This document shows positions 33,903 to 41,187 of a stretch of 64,000 nt of DNA, in pieces; position 1 is the stretch's first letter; every line of letters starts with the position of its first letter. The translations under genes were made by a program, and so were the position numbers. Under the pieces are notes generated by a model. It saw only the letters and a list, made by a program, of their open reading frames with translations, ran no database searches and was not told where the DNA came from. This DNA is from Acidobacteriaceae bacterium (GTDB lineage: Bacteria > Acidobacteriota > Terriglobia > Terriglobales > Acidobacteriaceae), in assembly GCA_903642225.1 (NCBI GenBank), contig CAHJWI010000001.1:62001-126000 (forward strand), read 5' to 3'.

Positions 33903-35990
33903 GTGAGCGAAGACAAATCTGCCCCCTCCACGCAACAAGACGCGCAACAGATCCACGTCACGCTGCCCGATGGTTCCGTCCGGACCGTGCCGGCAGGCAC
34001 TACGCCTTACGCCCTCGCTCACGGCATTTCGCCGCGACTGGCAGACGCCGTAGTTGTCGCGAAAGTTCGGACCACGCTGGGTGAAGCCACAACCGACGGT
34101 GCGGGAGAGCAGGAAGATGCGGCCCACGGCGGCGCTGGCACCGAGCAGGCCATGTATGCCGCCGCTCCCACGGCAGAACGCCTTACCGATCTCGCCGAAC
34201 CTCTGAATGAAGACGTGCATCTCTGGCTGCTTAAGGAGCAGGATCCGGAGGCTCAGCGCGTTCTTCGCCACTCTGCCGCGCACGTCATGGCCACGGCCAT
34301 CACAGAGCTGTATCCGGAAACCAGGCTTGGCCACGGCCCCGCGACGGACAGCGGCTTCTTCTACGACGTGCTGCGTGAAAAGCCGTTCACTCCTGAAGAT
34401 TTGATCGCCATCGAAACACGAATGGCGGAAGTTGTGGCACGCAATGAGACCTTCCGCCACGAGTACATTGGCCATGAAGAAGCGCTGAAAGGCTACGAGG
34501 AGCAGAACGACTTCATGAAGGTGCATTTCGTCTCAAAGTTCACCCAGCCCGGCGAAAACGTCTCCTTCTATCGGAATGGCAGCTTTCTCGATTTCTGCCG
34601 TGGACCGCACGTGCCCGCCACTGGCCGCGTACGTGCCTTTAAGCTCACGTCCATTGCCGGTGCGTACTGGCTAGGCGACGAAAGGAACCCGCAACTACAG
34701 CGCATTTACGGTACGGCGTTCTTTACAAAGAAGGAGCTCGACGCGCACTTCAAGCACCTGGATGAGGTGAAGGCGCGCGACCACCGCACTCTGGGCAAGC
34801 AGCTCGACCTGTTTAGCATCCAGGATGTCGCGGGCTCCGGCCTTATCTTCTGGCATCCGAACGGTGCCATCATCCGCAAGCAAATGGAAGACTGGATGAA
34901 GAACGAGTGCCTGCGCCGCGGCTACGACCTGGTCGTGACGCCACACGTCATGAAGCGGGAGCTCTGGAAGATCAGCGGCCACGAGGGCTTCTATGGCGAA
35001 AATATGTACGCGCCCATGGAGCTGGACGACGCAGAGTACCGGTTGAAGCCCATGAACTGCCCGGGTCACATTCTCATCTACAAGAATTCGCCCAAGAGCT
35101 ACCGCGACCTGCCTGTCCGGTACGCCGAGCTCGGCAACGTGTATCGCTATGAGCGCTCCGGCACGATGCACGGTCTTCTGCGCGTGCGCGGCTTTACGCA
35201 GGACGATGCGCACATCTTCTGCACACCCAGCCAGATCGAGGATGAGATCGTCAGCTGCGTCGAATTCGCCGAAGAGGTCCTGAAAAAGTTTGGCTTTGCC
35301 GAATTCAAGGTCGAATTGTCCACATGGGATTCGACGAAGCCACAGGACTACACCGGCGCACCCGAAGACTGGCAAACAGCCATCGACTCGCTCAAGTCCG
35401 CGCTTGGCCGTAAAGGCATTCCCTACCGCGAGATCCCTGGCGAAGCTGCCTTCTATGGTCCCAAGATCGATGTCAAGCTGGTCGATGTCCTTGGCCGTCT
35501 GTGGCAGCTTTCAACCGTGCAGTTCGACTTCAATCTGCCTGCCAGGTTTGAGCTGGAGTACACGGGGGAGGATGGGGAGAAGCATCGTCCGGTCATGGTT
35601 CACCGTGCGCTGTTTGGGTCGGTGGAGCGCTTTTTCGGCGTGCTGATCGAGCACTACGCTGGCGCTTTTCCGCTTTGGCTCAGCCCGATTCAGGTTGGGC
35701 TGGTTCCTATCAGCGAAAAGCATGTGGAGTATGCGCAGCAGGTGAAGAAGCAACTCGAAGCCGTTGGTTTGCGCGTGTCGCTGGATGCTGGCAATGAACA
35801 GATGAAAGCAAAGATTCGGGACTTTGCTTTGAGAAAAGTTCCGTTCGTTCTCATCATGGGCGATAAGGAGGCTGAAGCGCAGGCTGTCAGTGTTCGCACC
35901 CGGGGCAAGGGTGACGAGGGCTCTGTTCCGCTGAAGGATTTTATAGAGCGCGCCAAAAAGTTGCTGCAGGAGAAGAGCGTTGCGCTGTAG
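33903..35990 (+). CDS. thrS: Threonyl-tRNA synthetase
   Basis: About 695 residues from a GTG at 33903; other GTGs lie just upstream (33870, 33876) and the exact start is unsure. Domain order is TGS (IHVTLPDGSVRTVPAGTT), editing domain with the HSAAHVMA zinc/His motif, catalytic core with MNCPGHILIY (zinc Cys), YGENMYAPM, RYERSGTMHGLLRVRGFTQDDAHIF (motif 2, shown in part: VRGFTQDDAH) and a C-terminal anticodon domain ending in KLLQEKSVAL. A low-complexity insertion of about 40 residues (Gly/Ala/Glu rich) splits the TGS domain between VVVAKV and LTDLAEPLNED; E. coli ThrRS is 642 residues. Confidence 0.96.
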   Translation: MSEDKSAPSTQQDAQQIHVTLPDGSVRTVPAGTTPYALAHGISPRLADAVVVAKVRTTLGEATTDGAGEQEDAAHGGAGTEQAMYAAAPTAERLTDLAEPLNEDVHLWLLKEQDPEAQRVLRHSAAHVMATAITELYPETRLGHGPATDSGFFYDVLREKPFTPEDLIAIETRMAEVVARNETFRHEYIGHEEALKGYEEQNDFMKVHFVSKFTQPGENVSFYRNGSFLDFCRGPHVPATGRVRAFKLTSIAGAYWLGDERNPQLQRIYGTAFFTKKELDAHFKHLDEVKARDHRTLGKQLDLFSIQDVAGSGLIFWHPNGAIIRKQMEDWMKNECLRRGYDLVVTPHVMKRELWKISGHEGFYGENMYAPMELDDAEYRLKPMNCPGHILIYKNSPKSYRDLPVRYAELGNVYRYERSGTMHGLLRVRGFTQDDAHIFCTPSQIEDEIVSCVEFAEEVLKKFGFAEFKVELSTWDSTKPQDYTGAPEDWQTAIDSLKSALGRKGIPYREIPGEAAFYGPKIDVKLVDVLGRLWQLSTVQFDFNLPARFELEYTGEDGEKHRPVMVHRALFGSVERFFGVLIEHYAGAFPLWLSPIQVGLVPISEKHVEYAQQVKKQLEAVGLRVSLDAGNEQMKAKIRDFALRKVPFVLIMGDKEAEAQAVSVRTRGKGDEGSVPLKDFIERAKKLLQEKSVAL

Positions 35991-36070
35991 AGGTACCGTG
36001 GAGCTTTCGATGTGCTCTGGTTGCGAGTGAAAGGCATATCCTTGTAACAGAGGCATCGAGGCCTCTTTGC

Positions 36071-37006
36071 ATGGCTCCTATCGCCACTGGCGTTCTTTTT
36101 CTGTTTGCGCTGTTTGCTCTGATCACTGTTCTGAAGACCCTCTTTACTGTTCGTACCGCTCAGGCGGGCATCGTGGAGCGGTTCGGGAAATTTAATCGGA
36201 TTGTGCGGCCTGGTTTGCACCTGCTGATTCCGTTTGCGGAGCGGGTCTTCTTTGTCGATTTGCAGGTGAAGCAGGCGAGTTTCGTGGTGGAGACGAAGAC
36301 GCGTGACAACGTTTTTGTACAGATTCCTGTGAGCGTGCAATACCAGGTGCTGGACGAGAGTATTTTCGATGCGTTCTACAAGCTTTCGAGTCCTCAGAAG
36401 CAGATCGAGAGCTTTGTGTTCAATTCGATTCTTGGACATGTGCCGAAGCTGACGCTGGATGAGACGTTCGAGCAGCAGAGTGGAATTTCTGTGGCTGTGA
36501 AGGTGGAGCTGGACCAGATCATGCGGAACTTTGGGTTCAACATCCTGACTGCTCTGGTCACAGACATCATTCCTGATGCGAAGGTGAAGACTGCGATGAA
36601 CGACATCAATGCTGCGCAGCGGAGCCAGGTGGCAGCGATGGCCCGGGGTGAGGCGGACAAGATCTTGAAGGTGAAGCAGGCCGAGGCGGAGGCTGAGTCG
36701 AAGGCTTTGCAGGGAAAGGGAATCGCTGCGGAGCGGCAGGCGATCATCGATGGTTTGCGGGCTTCGATCGAGCATTTTCGCGAGGCTGTTCCGGGAGCCA
36801 CGGCGGAGGATGTAATGGCTTTGGTTTTGCTGACACAGTACTTTGACACGTTGAAGGACATTGGGGTTCGGAGTGGGACGAATACTCTGTTTTTGCCGAA
36901 CAATCCTGGGGCTGCGAATGACTTTTTGCAGCAGATTCTGGCTGGGCTGCGGGGTGGGACGCATCGGGCGTCTGCTGCGGTACCCCCTCCCCCTGCTGCT
37001 GCGTAA
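36071..37006 (+). CDS. SPFH/Band 7 membrane protein
   Basis: 311 residues. One N-terminal transmembrane segment (VLFLFALFALITVLKTLF) leads to the SPFH domain (VERFGKFNRIVRPGLHLLIPF, TKTRDNVFVQIPVSVQYQV) and a long coiled-coil region rich in Ala/Glu/Lys (GEADKILKVKQAEAEAESKAL). The C-terminus is Pro/Ala rich. Stomatin/QmcA-like proteins form rings in the inner membrane and organise proteases or microdomains. The partner NfeD protease is not next to it. A strong terminator follows. Confidence 0.92.
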   Translation: MAPIATGVLFLFALFALITVLKTLFTVRTAQAGIVERFGKFNRIVRPGLHLLIPFAERVFFVDLQVKQASFVVETKTRDNVFVQIPVSVQYQVLDESIFDAFYKLSSPQKQIESFVFNSILGHVPKLTLDETFEQQSGISVAVKVELDQIMRNFGFNILTALVTDIIPDAKVKTAMNDINAAQRSQVAAMARGEADKILKVKQAEAEAESKALQGKGIAAERQAIIDGLRASIEHFREAVPGATAEDVMALVLLTQYFDTLKDIGVRSGTNTLFLPNNPGAANDFLQQILAGLRGGTHRASAAVPPPPAAA

Positions 37007-37090
37007 ATGTGCTGGAATGAGGAATTTGGGTCTGGCGGACGCTGCTTCGGTCGCTGTTTGCATGTAAATTCCGCCTTCCAAATGAGTTAC

Positions 37091-37126
37091 GGCCAGGCTC
37101 TCCGATTGGAGAGCCTGGCCGTTTTT
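37091..37126 (+). terminator. Intrinsic terminator of the SPFH gene
   Basis: A 13-bp perfect stem (GGCCAGGCTCTCC/GGAGAGCCTGGCC) with a GATT loop is followed by GTTTTTG. It lies about 85 bases after the stop, convergent with the exporter gene. Confidence 0.9.
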
Positions 37127-37244
37127 GCTGCTGTCTATAGTTTACTAGTTGGCGGATGCAATCGTGCCAACTGTATGTCGAATGGAATGTTGAGGTTAGG
37201 CGATGCAGGGGCTTGACAGGATTTCTGACTCTGTTTCCTGTCTT

Positions 37245-38393
37245 CTACAGACCCCACCAGTGATTTGCGCCAAGCACGAGTGCAAGGGTGATGCCGGCGA
37301 TGGCGATTTCTCCGATGGCACCGACGATGAATGGACGTGCGCCCTGCTTGAGCAGGCCACGAACGTCCGTGCGGAGGCCTACGCCGGCGAAGGTGAGCAG
37401 GAAAGCCCAGCGGGAGAGATTGCCTAGTGTGGTGAGCTGGACCTTGGTGAAGACGCCTGCCGTAGCCAGTGCGGAGATGAGCAGAAAGCCGAGGACGAAC
37501 TTGGGGAACTTGCGCCACAGGAAGGCGCCCTTGTTGCCGATGGCTTCCGCCTGGCCCTTCGAGGCCCAGTAAAGGGCGTAGCCGAGGACGACGAAACCGA
37601 TGAGGGCGTTGCGGCAGGTCTTGGCGAGCACAGCAAACTTGCCGGCGGCGTCACTGTACAGGGCACCGGCTGCGGTGGCCTCGGCAGTGTTGTCGACGGC
37701 TAGACCGGTCCAGAGGCCGTAGGCATGGTCTGTCATGTGGAGGGCGTGGCCGACGAGCGGGAAGAGGAACAGCGACAGCGCACCGAGGGCGAGGATGGCG
37801 GCGATGGCGACGGAGGAGTCTTCCTCATCCGCGTCGATGGCACCCTGCGTCGCGATGATGGCGGAGACGCCGCACACAGACGAGCCCACGGCCAGCAGCG
37901 TGATGAGCTTGGGGGAGAGTTTGAAGCCGCGGCCGAGGTAGGTCATGAAGGTGAGGGCGAGTGCAAGCTCCACGAAGACGAGGACGAGCGAGATGCCGCC
38001 GAGGCGGAGCATGTCGCCGAGGATGAAGCGCGCGCCGAGCAGGATGATGCCGGCCTTGAGCCAGAACTCGTAGGTGGCGACGCCGGCGCGGAAGATGCGC
38101 GGCAGGCCGACGGTGTTGGTGATGAGCATGCCGAAGAGGATGGCCCAGAGGACATATTCGACGTTGGGCAGGACGAGGTGGTGGGCCTTGCCGTAGCGAG
38201 CGATGAACTGCTCCACGAATTTGCCGGCGTAGCCGACGACGGCGAGCAGCGCAATGCCGGGCAGGAGGCCGAGGAGGTTTCCACCAGCGTCCGGCGCGAC
38301 GATGCGCTTGCCTGTCGAGCCATAGGTGGCATCGCCAAGTTCGGCTTGCTGCGTGGCTTCACCGTTCGCAGAGATGTGAGAGGTGTTTTGCAA
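37245..38393 (-). CDS. YeiH-family putative sulfate exporter
   Basis: 382 residues starting with a TTG at 38393 that has AAGGAGG six bases upstream. About ten transmembrane helices are visible, with the family segments GILLGARFILGDMLRLGG, LAVGSSVCGVSAIIAT and WTGLAVDNTAEATAAGALYSD. The family (UPF0324/YeiH, Cons_hypoth698) is called a putative sulfate or sulfonate exporter; transport has been shown for few members. A 38-codon membrane microprotein gene ends 11 bases upstream. A TTGACG-17-TATGGT promoter lies about 300 bases upstream. Confidence 0.88.
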   Translation of the reverse strand: MQNTSHISANGEATQQAELGDATYGSTGKRIVAPDAGGNLLGLLPGIALLAVVGYAGKFVEQFIARYGKAHHLVLPNVEYVLWAILFGMLITNTVGLPRIFRAGVATYEFWLKAGIILLGARFILGDMLRLGGISLVLVFVELALALTFMTYLGRGFKLSPKLITLLAVGSSVCGVSAIIATQGAIDADEEDSSVAIAAILALGALSLFLFPLVGHALHMTDHAYGLWTGLAVDNTAEATAAGALYSDAAGKFAVLAKTCRNALIGFVVLGYALYWASKGQAEAIGNKGAFLWRKFPKFVLGFLLISALATAGVFTKVQLTTLGNLSRWAFLLTFAGVGLRTDVRGLLKQGARPFIVGAIGEIAIAGITLALVLGANHWWGL

Positions 38394-38404
38394 GGCGGAC
38401 CTCC

Positions 38405-38521
38405 TTACCAGGCCACGTGCGTGAGCAGGTTAAGGCGCACCAGTAGAGCGAGCAGCAGAGCCAGCAGAACGGCCCAGGTGTCGAGGGAGATTCGCCGTGT
38501 CCACGGCACAGGAGCAGTCAT
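38405..38521 (-). CDS. 38-residue membrane microprotein
   Basis: A short gene found by reading the leader of the exporter: ATG at 38521 with GGAG seven bases upstream, stop TAA at 38405. The product is MTAPVPWTRRISLD followed by a Leu/Ala-rich helix of about 17 residues (TWAVLLALLLALLVRL) and a short tail NLLTHVAW. One membrane helix with basic residues on the N-side. The stop is followed at once by the exporter's AAGGAGG and TTG, so the two are translationally coupled. It may stabilise or regulate the exporter as KdpF does for Kdp; that is inference. Confidence 0.7.
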   Translation of the reverse strand: MTAPVPWTRRISLDTWAVLLALLLALLVRLNLLTHVAW

Positions 38522-38689
38522 TGGGTTCTCCGGGCAAGCCGAACGGCGAGCCATTAATGCGACAGGGAAGACGTAGTGGGTGTGAATGCAAGCGGCTTGC
38601 GTGGACAGCGAGGGGCTATCGACAACGACAAGGCGTTGAAGTGCGACACAGGAGCGAGACGGACTGGTCGCAGGTGTGCACTAGGTAGA

Positions 38690-38718
38690 ACCATATCCTC
38701 TGGATTGGGGTGCGTCAA
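38690..38718 (-). promoter_or_regulatory. Sigma-70-type promoter of the exporter operon
   Basis: On the minus strand TTGACG, a 17-base spacer and TATGGT (38718 to 38690). It would start transcription near 38683 with a leader of about 160 bases before the microprotein ATG. Confidence 0.6.
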
Positions 38719-38836
38719 TCGGGCAGGATTGGCGAGGAGGGCGGACCCAAATGACCGAGCAGAGCGCGATGTAGAGGTCATCAGATGAGGCTTCTGTTCG
38801 GCTGAGGGCTTGGGGCCGAGGCACGAGCGGAACTTT

Positions 38837-40321
38837 CTAGCGACTGCCCTTTGCAACGACGTGCTGCGCGAAACTGAGACAAAATACGGTTCCAGTGGTC
38901 CCAGGGCGGACGCTGCTGCGGACACGGATCGCACCCCTGTTTTTTTCGACAAGTCCCTGGGAGATCCATAACCCCAGGCCCGTACCGCCGATGCCCTTGG
39001 TTGAGAAGAATGGCTCGAAAAGGTGCTCGAGCGTTTCCGCCGTCATGCCGGTTCCAGTGTCGGCGATGGTCAGGCGCAGGCCCGGCTCCCCGGACTTCCA
39101 CAGCGTCACCTGCCGGCTACGCAGGCGAAGACGCCCACCGGTGCGCATGGCGTCGAAGGCATTGCCCACAAGGTTTGCCATGACCTGCCGCAGCTCACCC
39201 TCAAAACAGAACAACGGTGCACCATCGGACCTGTCGATGGTTGGCACAATGTTGGCATTGAGCAGCCGAGCACGGTAAAGAACCAGCGTCGACTGGAATA
39301 AATCCTCCACGTTCAAAGACGTCTGTTTTGTACTCTGCCGGTGGAAGCGAAGCGTGTGTGTTGCGATCTGCGAAACCCGCGCCACTTCGTCCTGTGCCGC
39401 ATTTACGTAGCCCTTGACCTCCGGGTCGGTCGCCAAGGTGTCCAGGATGTAAAGCAGGTTTGTGATGGATTCGAGGGGGTTGTTGATCTCATGCGCGATG
39501 GAACTCGCCAGGCGCCCGACCGACGCCAGTTTTTCGCTTTGCAGCAATGCTTTCTCGGTGAGCTTGCGTGACGATATGTCGCGCACGATAGCAGAAAAGG
39601 CAACGAGCGTGCCGGGCGCTTCCATGTGCGGAGTCAAGTTGAGCGACAGGTCGATGGATCTGCCACTCTTATGCTGGCCGATGGTGTCACGGGTCACATT
39701 CTCGCCGCGCCGCAGCAGTTCCAAAACGCCCCGAATATCGTCGTGCCGCTGTTCCGACAAGATCACTTCGACCAGTTCGCGGCCGATCACTTCGGTGTGG
39801 CCAAAGCCAAACATTGTTTCCGCGCCGTTATTCCAGCTTTGAATGGTTCCGTCGGGGTTCAATCCGACAACAGCGTCGGTCGTGTTTTGAACCACATCGG
39901 CCATGCGCTCTGCGCGGTTGCGAGACTGCAGCAACTCATTCTCGTACAGACGTCTTTCCGACGCCTCGAACACTGTGAGGCGAATGCCGTCTGGTTCTCC
40001 GTCGACGTTGCGGTGGAGGTTGGCACTTGCAAGGACGGGTACGCGCTCGCCTGTTAGCCGTACAAGGTCGAATGCGACCTCTTTCAACGAGCCGCGCAGC
40101 CGCAATGCCGGCTCAAACTGGGTGTCGTAATAGATGGCGCCAGCGCGTGACAGCACGTGGTGGATTTTGAACGCGGACAAAGTTTCGCGGGGACGGCCAA
40201 GCAGCTTTAGAAGTACGGCATTCGTCCGCTGAACGGTTCCGTCCAGATGCAGGAGTGCACATCCGCAGGGCGCATTCTCAAAGAAGTCTTCCTCTGTCCC
40301 AAGCGCCTCGTCCTCTTTCAT
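38837..40321 (-). CDS. PAS-domain sensor histidine kinase
   Basis: 494 residues, no transmembrane segment, so cytoplasmic. Two PAS domains (about 10-120 and 140-255; the second has VVGLNPDGTIQSWNNGAETMFG in part) precede HisKA with SIAHEINNPLESI (His277) and a HATPase domain: N box NLVGNAFDAM, G1 DTGTGM, F box FEPFFSTKG, G2 GTGLGLW. The ATG at 40321 overlaps the stop of the upstream RsbQ-like gene by four bases, so kinase and hydrolase are made together. No response regulator is adjacent. The PAS domains could bind a small molecule made or cleaved by the hydrolase. Confidence 0.92.
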   Translation of the reverse strand: MKEDEALGTEEDFFENAPCGCALLHLDGTVQRTNAVLLKLLGRPRETLSAFKIHHVLSRAGAIYYDTQFEPALRLRGSLKEVAFDLVRLTGERVPVLASANLHRNVDGEPDGIRLTVFEASERRLYENELLQSRNRAERMADVVQNTTDAVVGLNPDGTIQSWNNGAETMFGFGHTEVIGRELVEVILSEQRHDDIRGVLELLRRGENVTRDTIGQHKSGRSIDLSLNLTPHMEAPGTLVAFSAIVRDISSRKLTEKALLQSEKLASVGRLASSIAHEINNPLESITNLLYILDTLATDPEVKGYVNAAQDEVARVSQIATHTLRFHRQSTKQTSLNVEDLFQSTLVLYRARLLNANIVPTIDRSDGAPLFCFEGELRQVMANLVGNAFDAMRTGGRLRLRSRQVTLWKSGEPGLRLTIADTGTGMTAETLEHLFEPFFSTKGIGGTGLGLWISQGLVEKNRGAIRVRSSVRPGTTGTVFCLSFAQHVVAKGSR

Positions 40322-41106
40322 ACGAACTGACGGATCGCCTCCGTGACCTCGCCAGGGGCGCTGAGGTGTGGGCAGTGGCCGGTGGCGTCCATGACGACAA
40401 GCTGGCTACCGGCAATGGCGTCGTGCACATAGCGTCCGACCGCTGCGGGAGCAATGGCGTCCTGATCGCACTGCAGAATGAGGGTGCGGGTTTTGACTCG
40501 GGAGAGGTCCGCGCGATTGTCCGACAGAAAGGTGACCCGCGCGAAGTGCTGGGCGAAAACAGGATTGGTACGGCAAAAGCTCGCTTCCAGCTCACCGGCA
40601 AGCTCCGGCCGGTGAGCATTGCCCATGATGACGGGCGCCATCATGGCGGACCAGCCGAGGTGATTGCTGTCGAGCATGGCCAGCAAATCTTCGATGTCGG
40701 CACGCTCAAAACCGCCGACATATCCTCCGTCGTTGACGTAGCAGGGCGACGGCCCGATCATGACAAGACTGTCGAAGCAGCCCGGGCGTTCGACAGAGGC
40801 CAGCGCGCCGACCATGGAACTGACGGAGTGGCCGATGAAGGTCACCTGCTGCGGTTGAAGCTCGTCAAGGATCTCGAGAACGTCGCGCGCGTAGCCCTGC
40901 AGGGTGCTGTAGCGGGTGCGGTTGAAGGCCGCCGGGTCGGAGAGTCCGGCGCCGACATAGTCAAAGAGCACGATGCGAAAGTCTGACTCGAAAGCCGGTG
41001 TGACCGCGCGCCACATGTTCTGATCGCAGCCGTAGCCGTGAGCAAACATCAAGGTTCGCGGCCCGTTGCCCAATACCTTGACGTTGTTGCGTTGGATTGC
41101 GCTCAT
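40318..41106 (-). CDS. rsbQ: RsbQ-like alpha/beta hydrolase
   Basis: 262 residues. The fold shows the oxyanion segment FAHGYGCDQNMWR, nucleophile elbow GHSVSS (Ser94), acid CDQDAIAP and catalytic His in ATGHCPHLSAP. This is the RsbQ/KAI2/D14 group. In Bacillus subtilis RsbQ works with the PAS phosphatase RsbP to sense energy stress, apparently through a hydrophobic ligand. Here it is coupled by an ATGA overlap to a PAS histidine kinase, which takes RsbP's place. The gene starts an operon of two. Confidence 0.9.
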   Translation of the reverse strand: MSAIQRNNVKVLGNGPRTLMFAHGYGCDQNMWRAVTPAFESDFRIVLFDYVGAGLSDPAAFNRTRYSTLQGYARDVLEILDELQPQQVTFIGHSVSSMVGALASVERPGCFDSLVMIGPSPCYVNDGGYVGGFERADIEDLLAMLDSNHLGWSAMMAPVIMGNAHRPELAGELEASFCRTNPVFAQHFARVTFLSDNRADLSRVKTRTLILQCDQDAIAPAAVGRYVHDAIAGSQLVVMDATGHCPHLSAPGEVTEAIRQFV

Positions 41107-41187
41107 ATGGTCGCCCCTTTGCGTCCTGCTGGTAAAGACGGAAGCGTCAGGTTGACCGTCTGGGTGTGTGATGCGGTCGTCTGAAGG

